A stretch of DNA of 64,000 nt from Halorarius halobius (GTDB taxonomy: Archaea > Halobacteriota > Halobacteria > Halobacteriales > Haloarculaceae). Location: assembly GCF_024298865.1 (NCBI RefSeq), contig NZ_CP101161.1:3555227-3619226 (forward strand). The letters are read 5' to 3'. The notes beneath the pieces are model-generated. The model worked only from the letters and a program-made list of their open reading frames with translations, did no database searches and was not told where the DNA came from. Below are positions 17,225 through 25,635 of this stretch, piece after piece (within the stretch, counting starts at the first letter, position 1; each line of letters opens with the position of its first letter). The translations under genes were made by a program, and so were the position numbers.

Positions 17225-17434
17225 TATCCCTTTCTCGGAATAACCCAAAAAGGGTCTTGAATATATACGGCTGCAGCTACCCCGGAAAGGATGAACGAAT
17301 CATCCCCAGACAGGGAAAACAGAACGAGCACGTCGCCTTCTACGCGCGTACTTCGGCCGATAGCCAGACGTAGAGGATAGAGTCATAAACACTCCTGAGA
17401 GGTCGTAGAGGGCTGAATTCGACTTGATGGCCCT

Positions 17435-18844
17435 TCATCTCAGTTCAGCGTTGGATGTCGAATCGTATAGAGTCCGGGCTATCGGGTAGAGGTCTCCCAG
17501 TATCTCACGTTCCGCCTCAATAAGGTCAAAGTGACGAGCAATTCCAACGATTGCACGATACGGAGGAGAACCACTGAACCCGTATGTATCACGTGCGGTC
17601 AAGCAGAGACGGGCGAATTCTTCGTCTGTTAGTTTGTCCAGGGCCCGAGGCCCCGTGCAGTCTCCACATTCCAAGAACCCCTCAATAGTCGCAACAAGAT
17701 GGAGAGCATTACCCCCGGCTCCTTCGTGGCCACTAGAGTAACAGCGCCAGAGTTTGTCGTCACTCGATACGGCGAAGTTTGTTCCATTTGACCCCCCATG
17801 AGCGGGATGGTCGCTTCTGAGCTCTCGCCCCATCGACGTGAGTTTTGTGCCGGCGGCTCGTGCCACACGGGTAACTGAATGGCTGTAGTAAGGTGATTGC
17901 TCGCTAGTGGTAGAACGCGGTTCCGACTCACGTTGGCTTGCTGCAGCCTTATCTTCGAGAACCTGGGCGGCTTGACGCTCGTCAGGCTGGAATTCGTCGA
18001 TGATGTCGTCAATTGCCGCCTGAGCTTCGTGTACATCGTCTGGAGTACCTAGAAGATGTCGTCCAGTGACAGCGGCCCACCGCCCCTGTTGGTACATCTC
18101 GATACTAGGAAGTTTGTCTGACTCCGGGACAAACACGTCATCAGCGATAGGCGAATCAAACGATGTGAACCGTTCTGGGAGCCGTCCATATACGAAGAGG
18201 TGTAGGCCAGTCCCACTCTGAGAGATTTCCGTGAAACTCGCGAGGTTATCGACTAGCTCACGAGCACGAGGATGTAACTCCCCAGTGGTTGGAATTCGGA
18301 CAGCATCTAAATCAACGAATACAATCACGTCGCCGGTTGGTGGGACATCTGAAGGGAGCAGAAACCCCAGCTCAACCTCATCTCTATCGATGTTGTCGAG
18401 ATTCGTAGGGAGATGTTCAATCACCTCGTGTTGGGCCCACTTTGCGGCCTGTTCGAACGATGTTTCGGGCCGTTCCTCAGCAGCTAGGTCGCCGCTCCAG
18501 CGACATGGGTACATATCCGACTTGACCCACGGTGCCCTCGGAATCTTATCCCTAGTCCACAAGAGCCACTGTGGACGGTCACGGAGACCGTTTGGATAAA
18601 GGAGATTCTCTCGCGGCTTCGAAGCGGCTTCGGCAGTAGCAGACTCTGCTATCAGCGAGAACTCGTCGCCTTGTTTTATAATCCATCCCTGGTCAATCGC
18701 TCTCGATAGCTCAGCCTTAGCGTCAGCCACAGACATCCCGAAGTCCTCAATGAGGGCATCCAATACCTGCCTTCGCTGAAGATAAGACGACTTAGCCTCG
18801 GCCGAGTGTTCGAAGAGGTCGTACCAATCTGGCCTCGTAGTCAT
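17435..18844 (-). CDS. PrimPol-type bifunctional DNA primase/polymerase
   Basis: 469 aa. N-terminal residues 1-70 look like a winged helix. The archaeo-eukaryotic primase catalytic motifs follow: VFVDLD (Asp178 and Asp180), SGTGLHLFV (His215) and the RWAAVTGRH stretch near 255-264. The C-terminal third has WRCYSSGHEG and a Cys-rich ECGDCTGPRA, perhaps a metal-binding primase C-terminal module. Such enzymes start and copy DNA for plasmids and viruses. Its ATG overlaps the helicase stop by four bases, so it is the last gene of a three-gene replication operon. Confidence 0.8.
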   Translation of the reverse strand: MTTRPDWYDLFEHSAEAKSSYLQRRQVLDALIEDFGMSVADAKAELSRAIDQGWIIKQGDEFSLIAESATAEAASKPRENLLYPNGLRDRPQWLLWTRDKIPRAPWVKSDMYPCRWSGDLAAEERPETSFEQAAKWAQHEVIEHLPTNLDNIDRDEVELGFLLPSDVPPTGDVIVFVDLDAVRIPTTGELHPRARELVDNLASFTEISQSGTGLHLFVYGRLPERFTSFDSPIADDVFVPESDKLPSIEMYQQGRWAAVTGRHLLGTPDDVHEAQAAIDDIIDEFQPDERQAAQVLEDKAAASQRESEPRSTTSEQSPYYSHSVTRVARAAGTKLTSMGRELRSDHPAHGGSNGTNFAVSSDDKLWRCYSSGHEGAGGNALHLVATIEGFLECGDCTGPRALDKLTDEEFARLCLTARDTYGFSGSPPYRAIVGIARHFDLIEAEREILGDLYPIARTLYDSTSNAELR

Positions 18845-20817
18845 TCGTCACCTTTCCGGGTAGGCTGGATGCCGTATGGAATGTAACTACTTGTCCAACT
18901 GAAGCCGTCGCGGAGAACCACGACTCGTTCCTTCGCGCGGGTACATCCGACATACCAGATGCGGTCCTCGGAAGCGCGCGCCGCTGGAGAGTACAGCTCG
19001 TTACGAATGCGACGCGTAATCCCATCATACAGTATCACGGTATCGGCTTCAAATCCCTTGGAGCCATGCAGTGACATCACGCGGGGGAATCCAGCGAAAT
19101 TCAGCGCGAATCGACCCTGGTTCTCGAAGGTGGGAATGAGCCCACGGTTACGAGCAAGCGCCGCTTGGAGAGTATTTCGTTCACGAGTATTCTGAATCAC
19201 GCAGTGTTTGACCGATACTGGACCGTTGCTGAACAGTTCTGTCCAGCGTATTGGGTCAGTTATCGGGGCGAAGAACTCCTGAAGCGTGACGGGTAGCTCG
19301 TCGTTCACCCATGCCCGACCGAGAGCAGCTGTCTCATCTCTATCCCAGGCTAGTAACGAGGATGGAGTGGCTTTGAGCAGAGCCTGAGCTTCCTCGGCAC
19401 AGAGCTCAGTCGGAGGTTCGTCAAGGAGCGCCTCCTCACTCAGGATGAGCGTCCATCTCTTCCAGCCACGTTGTTCACACGTGAGGCCGCGGAAACGCTG
19501 GAGGCCATTATAAAGATGTGCGCGGTCGAGGTTCTTGTTCCATGCCCCGGTTCCTTGTTGCCCTGCGTAGATGATACCGGTCTTCCGCAGGGCCAATCCA
19601 ATAAGCCAAATCTGTAGCTGTGTCCGAGCGAGGTACAGAATGGTATTTTCGTCATGACTCGCTGCGTGGGCACCACCATCACCCGACAATAACGGTCCCT
19701 CTTGACTGAACTCGTAAAGAAGGTCCGGCGGGCTGAATCGTTTGTCGACAGAAGTTGTATGAACACCTGTACGACGGTTGAATTCCATAGGTGGCGCTTG
19801 CCGTACCAGAATTTCTCCAGGCTTATCGCTCGCGATGTCCAGTGCTGGCGGTGTGTGGGTTCGGCCCAAGATAGTCGTCGCTGCGTCCCAGATGTTTTTG
19901 GGTACACGCCAGGTAGTCGGAAGCTGAAGTTCAGGGAGGGGAAGTCGTTCGAAGTATTTGGGGTCTGCTCCCTCATGCCGGTTCATCACTTGATGTGGGT
20001 CACCCGCTACAATCGCTATCTCTGCGCCAGCGAGCCACTTCCGGGCAACGCTGTCCATCAGCGGGGTGAAGTCGTGATACTCGTCGACAATCACGACCTG
20101 CTGCGGCGGTAGCTCCTCTGAGTCGAGAGCTTCCGTAAGCATTTCATGGAAATCGAAGAGCTTGTTTTCACTCTTGTAATCCTCCCAAGATGCTGCAACC
20201 TCCGAGAGCGGAGGATGAGTATTCCAGCACGAACGGAGCCGGTCGTACGAGGGGGCTTCATAGTGCTTTGAGAACGGCCGCTGGTTATGAATTAGCCAGT
20301 GGTATACCTCGAACAGTCGCTTCCCTGGGCTTTCATCCCACGCCTCTGTGTCGGGTGTGTCGTAATGTCGTCCATACTTCTCAGAGAGAAAATCTACGTA
20401 GTCTTGTCGCTCAGCAATCCCCCAAGCATGACCCATCCACTCCCCCTTCCCAGCAACGCGCATCGCAACACTGTGAAGAGTTCCAATATGTCGTGTTCGT
20501 CCTTTTGTAGGCTGGATAAAATCATCCTCATTGAGAACTGCTGCTTCTCGAAGTTTGCTGAAGACATCCTCGGCAAGGTCTCGTCGAAATGTTATCCAAG
20601 TGATATCGCGAAGATTGATATCGTATTCTGACTCCAGTAGCGATAGCCGTCGAACGAGTTCTGTCGACTTGCCCGTTCCGGGAGGACCATTCAGTTTGAT
20701 ACTTTCATCCGGAGCCACTGATTCAGTCTTAGGAGACACTTCGAGCGAGTCCAACCACTCTTGCTGCTGGCGCTGCCGAGCAGCTTTTTGCTCCATGTAA
20801 TCAGTTGCCTCACTCAT
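18841..20817 (-). CDS. UvrD-like SF1 helicase of the replication operon
   Basis: 658 aa from ATG 20817, which overlaps the previous gene's stop (ATGAGTGA); the frame is open to 20853. Seen: Walker A GPPGTGKST; motif Ia-like ITWITFRRDLAEDV; Walker B VVIVDEYHDF; motif III GDPHQVMNRHEG; motif V SLHGSKGFEADTVILYDG; motif VI WYVGCTRAKERVVV. The complete motif set suggests an active 3'-5' DNA translocase. It is not closely similar to the helicase at 4186. With PrimPol downstream it probably serves element replication. Confidence 0.85.
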   Translation of the reverse strand: MSEATDYMEQKAARQRQQQEWLDSLEVSPKTESVAPDESIKLNGPPGTGKSTELVRRLSLLESEYDINLRDITWITFRRDLAEDVFSKLREAAVLNEDDFIQPTKGRTRHIGTLHSVAMRVAGKGEWMGHAWGIAERQDYVDFLSEKYGRHYDTPDTEAWDESPGKRLFEVYHWLIHNQRPFSKHYEAPSYDRLRSCWNTHPPLSEVAASWEDYKSENKLFDFHEMLTEALDSEELPPQQVVIVDEYHDFTPLMDSVARKWLAGAEIAIVAGDPHQVMNRHEGADPKYFERLPLPELQLPTTWRVPKNIWDAATTILGRTHTPPALDIASDKPGEILVRQAPPMEFNRRTGVHTTSVDKRFSPPDLLYEFSQEGPLLSGDGGAHAASHDENTILYLARTQLQIWLIGLALRKTGIIYAGQQGTGAWNKNLDRAHLYNGLQRFRGLTCEQRGWKRWTLILSEEALLDEPPTELCAEEAQALLKATPSSLLAWDRDETAALGRAWVNDELPVTLQEFFAPITDPIRWTELFSNGPVSVKHCVIQNTRERNTLQAALARNRGLIPTFENQGRFALNFAGFPRVMSLHGSKGFEADTVILYDGITRRIRNELYSPAARASEDRIWYVGCTRAKERVVVLRDGFSWTSSYIPYGIQPTRKGDE

Positions 20818-21793
20818 CGGTCTCACCAAAATCCCACTCATCGTCCTCTTCACTCATCCCTATCTGTTCATCATCGGTCTCGATTTCAGCTGGCTCTGCA
20901 AACGACCGCTTCAGACACCACCAGCGAACTGGTGTCCCATCGCCCAGTTGCGTCGTCTCGACTTTCCGCGCTAGGTAGTCTTTGGCGCTCATTTCCGCGT
21001 ATAGGGCTCTCATTGAGACCGACTCATGAGGTGCAATCGCCCGCTGTACGACTCGTGACTCAACGCGAACTGTATCGTTTGTCTCCTCATCTCGAAGGCA
21101 AAGCAGTTCCATCTTGTACGCTGTCTCTTGTGACGTTACAGCCGTCATAGATGAGACAGTACGGCGGAGGTCTTCGATAGCTTGAGTCCGGGGCCCCTCT
21201 GAGATATCAACGATACTCGGGTCTCGCTGTTTCCATCGCATGATGAACCGCTCCACCCAATCACTCCAAGGTGTACAGCCATCACTGGGTTCTGCAACGT
21301 GCTCGGCTGTTGCGTCGAAATAGTTGCCTCGGAAGTGGTGCGCTGACTTGTGGGACCCCTCTGTTTCAATTGTAACTGGTCCATCATCGGTCTCAAAGGT
21401 CCACTGATACGCCGCGTTCTCATTGGTATCCGTCGACTGAATGATGCGCAGCGTCAAGAGTCGCTCACGGAGCAGCCTATCGAGCGGATAAATTTCGACG
21501 GTAGCTGGGTCTTCCCCAGTGACCTCTGCGTTTGACACTGCCTTCGTCCGCTCGTCGTAGATTTCCCGAAGTGCAGTCTTCGTTACCGAGTGAGAATCTA
21601 AATTATGCAGTGAGCCGATGAGATTATCGATGGTCCCATCACTGATTTCACCGTCAGCGCGGGCCTTAGCGAGGAGGGCTAGGAATTGCTCAATGACGGT
21701 GGCTTTCTCAACTTCTGAGGCGTCCTCTACTTGTCCCCGGATTTGTGTCCAGGCTTGCGATACACCTTCCTTTGTTGGGTTGAAATCGTTCAT
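20810..21793 (-). CDS. unknown first gene of the helicase-PrimPol operon
   Basis: 327 aa. No family recognised. The N-terminal half is helical and acidic. The region around 230-310 (VVQRAIAPHESVSMRALYAE...RWWCLKRSF) resembles a winged helix and is followed by a very acidic tail ending EDDEWDFGETDE. In layout it parallels the 466-aa protein before the other helicase (C-terminal winged-helix-like region, acidic tail, overlapping helicase gene), so it may be an origin-binding or loader protein. This is inference from position. Confidence 0.55.
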   Translation of the reverse strand: MNDFNPTKEGVSQAWTQIRGQVEDASEVEKATVIEQFLALLAKARADGEISDGTIDNLIGSLHNLDSHSVTKTALREIYDERTKAVSNAEVTGEDPATVEIYPLDRLLRERLLTLRIIQSTDTNENAAYQWTFETDDGPVTIETEGSHKSAHHFRGNYFDATAEHVAEPSDGCTPWSDWVERFIMRWKQRDPSIVDISEGPRTQAIEDLRRTVSSMTAVTSQETAYKMELLCLRDEETNDTVRVESRVVQRAIAPHESVSMRALYAEMSAKDYLARKVETTQLGDGTPVRWWCLKRSFAEPAEIETDDEQIGMSEEDDEWDFGETDE

Positions 21794-21858
21794 ATTCCGA
21801 GTCTGTGTGTTGAAGCAAACTCGGCAGCAACTGGGTCGGAGTGGCGGAATCTATTAGA

Positions 21859-21877
21859 TACTGCACGACGTACAGTA
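21859..21877. promoter_or_regulatory. 19-bp palindrome upstream of the replication operon
   Basis: TACTGCACGACGTACAGTA is a palindrome except for one mismatched pair around the centre. It lies about 65 bp before the 327-aa gene start and 80 bp after the RHH-like gene, so it is a candidate operator for that regulator or a replication-initiator site. Confidence 0.4.
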
Positions 21878-21956
21878 TGTGTAGCTCCCAATACAGACCA
21901 TCACCAGTGGGCTGCGAGTTTACGAAGAGTGTTCCAGCACTCTTCCCAAACGGCTT

Positions 21957-22112
21957 TTATCTGAGAAAGAGCTCCTGCTCTTCCTTCTGTAGCTCGCGTT
22001 GTGCGAGTAGGTCGAGATACGCTTTCAGACTGAGAGACGGAGAGACACGGTCGCGTGCCTCCCTCAAATTCTCCGCAGTTTCTTTCGTCACCTCAACCGA
22101 CGTTCGGTTCAT
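21957..22112 (-). CDS. 51-aa ribbon-helix-helix-like regulator
   Basis: From ATG 22112: MNRTSVEVTKETAENLREAR, then a helix with YLDLLAQRELQKEEQE. A beta-strand with alternating polar residues (TSVEVTKE) followed by two helices is the RHH/antitoxin pattern. The open frame upstream to 22169 lacks an ATG at its end. It reads toward the replication operon and may autoregulate it; no toxin gene is adjacent, so copy-number control is more likely than an antitoxin role. Confidence 0.5.
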   Translation of the reverse strand: MNRTSVEVTKETAENLREARDRVSPSLSLKAYLDLLAQRELQKEEQELFLR

Positions 22113-22525
22113 ATTAACCATGTCGGGACCATGGTACATATACATTCCCTCAGAATGGATTAGCCTCAAAACACTATACAGGGAGTGAATGAGCGCTATT
22201 GTACTGTATGATGGGACTACAAAGAAATATGATATATTTCATATCAAGAATTATGTTTACAAGTATCTAATGACCACACTAGGGATGCTTCGGGTTTGCC
22301 GACTAATCCTCTCCTCAACATCGTTTGTTTCGACTCGGAACGAGACTTTTGGCATCTGTACGGGAAATCGGTAAGCGTGTAGTCGGTTACGTTTCCACTC
22401 TCGGTATTCAATCCTTCTGCCAGTAGCGACGCTGGATACCCTGTCAACGAGATAACTGAGGGATTCGAATTAGAAGTCTTCCAGGTTGAGGACGGCTTGG
22501 CCTATGCGAGACGACACTGGGTAGA
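22113..22525. other. AT-rich intergenic stretch, possible remnant frame
   Basis: No convincing gene. A plus-strand frame without a start, from about 22387 to a stop at 22539, reads like protein (for example PLSVFNPSASSDAGYPVNEI and FQVEDGLAYARRHWVDYG) and may be the 3' remnant of a lost gene. The first part, around 22200-22300, is the most AT-rich of the window and could hold promoter or origin elements. Confidence 0.3.
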
Positions 22526-22801
22526 CTACGGTTCATAACGCTTGACACACCCCTCGCTTTTAGAGAACTCGACTCCGGGTTTCCGCTGTAAACTGGTTAG
22601 ACCGGCAGTGTCAGTACAACAGATACGTCCCCACTGACTTCTTGAATCGTGACTTCCTGTGAGACGAGCGGACAGAAACTGGTCATCAAGAATTTGCTTC
22701 GACTCGAACGCGAGTTCAGCTTCGACGAGATAGTTTACTGGCCTCTCGATGAAGCACCGTTCAGGCTGGCCGATTGAACCTGAGATATCCATCTCGACCA
22801 T
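22526..22801 (-). CDS. possible 91-aa hypothetical protein
   Basis: From ATG 22801 the frame reads MVEMDISGSIGQPERCF, then RPVNYLVEAELAFESKQILD and QFLSARLTGSH. Composition is protein-like and the frame is longer than expected by chance here, but no family is recognised. The same frame stays open upstream across the antisense of the small zinc-finger gene; that part is an artefact. Confidence 0.35.
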   Translation of the reverse strand: MVEMDISGSIGQPERCFIERPVNYLVEAELAFESKQILDDQFLSARLTGSHDSRSQWGRICCTDTAGLTSLQRKPGVEFSKSEGCVKRYEP

Positions 22802-22891
22802 CCCAATTTTATGTGTATGATTATATGAAGCACTCTCATCAAGCGCACGTGCCGGGGATGCTCCTTTGCAATCTCTCCACGTCTTGTTGGT

Positions 22892-23053
22892 ATGCCTCGG
22901 TATTGCCCAGAAGAACAGGACAAGAAACCACAACTCCGTGAAGAACCATCTGGCTACTGGGTCTGTCTCGGCTGTGGACAAATCTTCGGTCGGACGTACA
23001 CTCGTGCGATTGTACAGTGGAAGGACCACCTCATAGAGGACAACCGTCCGTGA
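22892..23053 (+). CDS. 53-aa zinc-finger protein, paralogue of the gene at 1769
   Basis: Starts MPRYCPEEQ and shares PSGYWVCLGCGQIFG, YTRAI and a WKDHL helix with the gene at 1769-1930, with the same length. Conserved Cys residues (YCP, CLGCG) and a His would bind one zinc. The leader CTCCTTTGCA also matches. Two copies 21 kb apart suggest duplication within the element or two related elements. Confidence 0.6.
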   Translation: MPRYCPEEQDKKPQLREEPSGYWVCLGCGQIFGRTYTRAIVQWKDHLIEDNRP

Positions 23054-23274
23054 AACCCGGCCGGCACTGCTCACTCTAACATACGGTTCGGGTGGTAAAG
23101 CTTCTTGATTACTCGGGGAAGTGCGTTGTAGGGCACGGCGGCGTCACTCTCTCACTATGTCAGCAGTTGTCCTTGAGCTCGGAGTACAGGACTCTCAGCG
23201 AGGAGATATGGGGGCTACATTCAGAGCGGGTGGGAGTCCATACTTATCATACCTAAATGAGAATCAGGTATGAT

Positions 23275-23859
23275 ATGCGAAGACGAACGCTGCTAAGACT
23301 TGGGGGTCTTGGAGGTGTTGCACTACTCAGTGGATGTACAGGTGAACCTGAACCGACTGGTACCGCAAACCCGAGCGGAAATTCACAGAACTCTACAACA
23401 ACTCCTTCACAGAACTCCACATCAAATCCAGAAGTAACGCCACAAGCCTCGCCTGATGAGACTCCGGAGATGGTCGAAAAAACATTCAGTTCTGAGTATT
23501 ACAGTGGAGACCAGCAGTTCACCCGAACTGCCTGCGACTCTTCAGAGGATGAGTTCGTAACACTGGTTGAAGCAGGACGAGGACGATACCTCTTAGGTGT
23601 CGGATTAAATGGTACAATCGGTTGTGAGGAGGTGACTGTTCTGGATAATCGTTTTGAGCCAGAAACAAGAGAATACAACGTGAGGCTCAGCTTCAAACCG
23701 AGGTCAGGTGCGAACGATTGCGATTCAGGATGTACTGTGACGTATTTTCTTTATGCAAGCTATACTGCGACATCTACGACTAAACTCATAAAGAATATGA
23801 CCGTTACTGTAGAACGGATTGATGAGACAACTGTATTCAACCCTGTTGAACCCGAGTGA
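23275..23859 (+). CDS. Tat-exported lipoprotein of unknown function
   Basis: 194 aa from ATG 23275. The N-terminus MRRRTLLRLGGLGGVALLSG has Arg-Arg and a hydrophobic core and ends in a lipobox (LLSGC), the haloarchaeal Tat lipoprotein signal. A Ser/Thr/Asn/Gln-rich linker (residues about 25-70) leads to a beta-rich domain with paired Cys residues (ACDSSED, GCEE, NDCDSGCTV) that could form disulphides. Acts outside the cell, membrane-anchored. No known domain recognised. It is the only exported protein in the accessory region. Confidence 0.75.
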   Translation: MRRRTLLRLGGLGGVALLSGCTGEPEPTGTANPSGNSQNSTTTPSQNSTSNPEVTPQASPDETPEMVEKTFSSEYYSGDQQFTRTACDSSEDEFVTLVEAGRGRYLLGVGLNGTIGCEEVTVLDNRFEPETREYNVRLSFKPRSGANDCDSGCTVTYFLYASYTATSTTKLIKNMTVTVERIDETTVFNPVEPE

Positions 23860-24511
23860 GAATTTGTGCCGCTGGTTTTCGAAAGCGAGGTATTCGATGC
23901 TGAGCCACATGACGAAGTGCTCGCAATGCGTAGTGAATATCTCCTCTGTAGTGAGCAAGTGAGGGGGTCAGGAACGATTGGGTAAACGACTGTATGGCCC
24001 TCTTTACGGTATTCTGGGACAACTAAATGACTAGGAAAGTATATATTCGGGCGAAGCCTACCTTGTTGTGCCGTTAGGCAGTTCCAGAAGTAGTTACAGA
24101 AACACCCGGGTTGGACCGCCAACCCACATGGGATTGAAAATGCGGAATCCCTTTCTGGAACCTGTTACAGAAAACCCGCTGGGCTGAGAAATTCGGCCCA
24201 ACTGGGATTGAAACGATAATGGTCAATCGATGACCGACCTAATTTCGCCTATCGGTCTTCCTCTCCCCACCACACACGTACCACGTTGAGACGGCTTTCA
24301 AATCTGCATACAGCGGACTGAAAGTAGCAGACTCTGCTACTGCTTCCTGAGGCTCCTCGAATTCCTTTCTCGGTATCTCTTTGAAATCGAACAACGCGGT
24401 TTCGAGTGAGAAACCTATTTGACGAGATATTCAAGCTGGCTACTCTCGTGCTTCCCCGGTGGCAGGGCAGTCAGCGCGGTGTCTAGGTCCGGCGTTATTG
24501 TCTTCATGTCC
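23860..24511. other. 650-bp stretch without protein gene; holds structured repeats
   Basis: No reading frame with good support. It contains the two hairpin repeats at 24093-24213 and, at about 24324, the palindrome AGTAGCAGA-C-TCTGCTACT; most of this sequence recurs inside the PrimPol gene near 18636. The stretch may encode a non-coding RNA. Confidence 0.4.
24093..24213 (+). repeat. two CRISPR-repeat-like hairpin units, 23 nt apart
   Basis: Unit 1 (24093-24140) and unit 2 (24164-24213) both start GTTACAGAAA and end TGGGATTGAAA, the typical 5' and 3' ends of haloarchaeal type I-B CRISPR repeats. Between these ends each has an extra stem: GGGTTGG-ACCG-CCAACCC in unit 1, and TGGGCTGA-GAAAT-TCGGCCCA in unit 2. 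The stems differ in sequence but keep pairing, and an outer CCC/GGG pair is kept too. No cas genes are present. This could be a degenerate mini-array, a repeat-mimic RNA, or transposon ends. Confidence 0.45.
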
Positions 24512-24763
24512 TCAACGGAGTCGTTCCAGCCTCTCTTCACTCAGATTCATTAGCTTCGTTACCTTCGGGCCTGCCTTCCAGACGAGCTCTCCACCAGTAG
24601 TGCCTTCGAGAAAGCCAGAGGCTTCCATATCCCCGAGAACGGTCAGTACCTTCGCTTCTTCGTCCGTACTGTAGGGGAAGTCAGCCAAGCGGAACTCGCC
24701 GGTCGTCACAAGGTAGTCCAGCACACTCTCCCAATGCTGCTCTATGAAATCCATTCTTCTCAT
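24512..24763 (-). CDS. 83-aa winged-helix protein related to the gene at 6374
   Basis: Reads MDFIEQHWESVLDYLVTTGE (second ATG, 24754) and then LGDMEASGFLE, VWKAGPKVTKLMNL. The pattern W-x-x-x-L-x-x-L, L-x-D-M-x-x-x-G-x-L and W-x-A-G-P is shared with the first 75 residues of the protein at 6374, without that protein's zinc ribbon. Likely a small DNA-binding regulator. Confidence 0.5.
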   Translation of the reverse strand: MRRMDFIEQHWESVLDYLVTTGEFRLADFPYSTDEEAKVLTVLGDMEASGFLEGTTGGELVWKAGPKVTKLMNLSEERLERLR

Positions 24764-24860
24764 GGATTCTAATGTTGCTGAGTATATGAATCAGCAATTT
24801 TAGTTCTCAGCCAATTCTGACGGAAGAATACCAATATTCTCGTCGAGAGTCTATGACAAC

Positions 24861-25019
24861 ATGACCGTTCGGTCCGAGCTATTGACAGACGGGGTTCTTT
24901 GGCATCGACACGAGGAAGCAGAATTCTATCGGTGCCTATCCTGCGGCGTAAAGACCAGCTCACGCTGTATCCTCGAACGAATCCATCTTCACCGGTGTAA
25001 GTTCAGTAGGGGTGGGTAA
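24861..25019 (+). CDS. 52-aa zinc-finger protein
   Basis: MTVRSELLTDGVLWHRHEEA then YRCLSCGVKTSSRC and ERIHLHRCKF: Cys-x2-Cys followed by His-x-His-x2-Cys on a helix, a plausible single zinc finger. The frame is short, but composition and motif support a gene. It ends 11 bp before the convergent gene at 25030. Confidence 0.45.
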   Translation: MTVRSELLTDGVLWHRHEEAEFYRCLSCGVKTSSRCILERIHLHRCKFSRGG

Positions 25020-25029
25020 GAGTCCGGCT

Positions 25030-25476
25030 CTACGAGCGACCGTAATGCTCAGCGCGGTTTCGTAGCTGTTCGAGGGTGTACAGGGCATCGAACAAATCGT
25101 CGACAACAGGGTCAAACTCCTCAACGCTTTTGAGGTCGCGAATCGCATCGTTAATCGCTATTTTCGCATCATCGAGAGCTTGCTCTTCCCATTTCGTGAG
25201 ACCAATCTCAATTAGCGGTTCCAACTCGCCTTTGACGTAATCTTTGACCCGCTCTATGGCATGTTCCCAGTTTGTGAGCCCCGTCCAACGGATAATCTCT
25301 TCCCGTTCCTTGTCGAGTTCTTCGAATTGTGTGCTGAAGGTATTCCACTCTTCCGCTGAATGGTAATGGAATGCGAGGGTTTCCAGTTCAAGAATTTCGT
25401 TGAATGTCAGGTCATCGTATTCTGCGACAACGACCTCAACAACCTCCTGTTCTCCATTACCCGATTCAGTTGCCAT
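25030..25476 (-). CDS. acidic helical hypothetical protein
   Basis: 148 aa, mostly alpha-helical and acidic (EEWNTFSTQFEELDKEREEI; AIERVKDYVKGELEPLIEIG), without Cys clusters, signal peptide or membrane segments. No family is recognised. It may bind another element protein. Convergent with the small zinc-finger gene at 24861. Confidence 0.5.
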   Translation of the reverse strand: MATESGNGEQEVVEVVVAEYDDLTFNEILELETLAFHYHSAEEWNTFSTQFEELDKEREEIIRWTGLTNWEHAIERVKDYVKGELEPLIEIGLTKWEEQALDDAKIAINDAIRDLKSVEEFDPVVDDLFDALYTLEQLRNRAEHYGRS

Positions 25477-25635
25477 GCTATATCAGAAGCTGTATCCGAC
25501 TATATACATTCCTCTTGAAACAGCCGTTTCAGACCATAATACAGTGAATTTCGATTGGTTAGGGTGCTTGGGGGAGCATCTGAATGCACTCGATACACAG
25601 CCAGCAGCTGCCGTGGTTTTCAAAAATCGAATAGC

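Noticed and set aside
22526-23074. 182-aa minus-strand frame as one gene
   Set aside because: Its first half is the antisense of the conserved 53-aa zinc-finger gene; only the last 91 codons were kept as a weak candidate.
24093-24213. Functional CRISPR array
   Set aside because: Only two repeat-like units, a 23-nt gap, internal stems not seen in normal repeats, and no cas genes.
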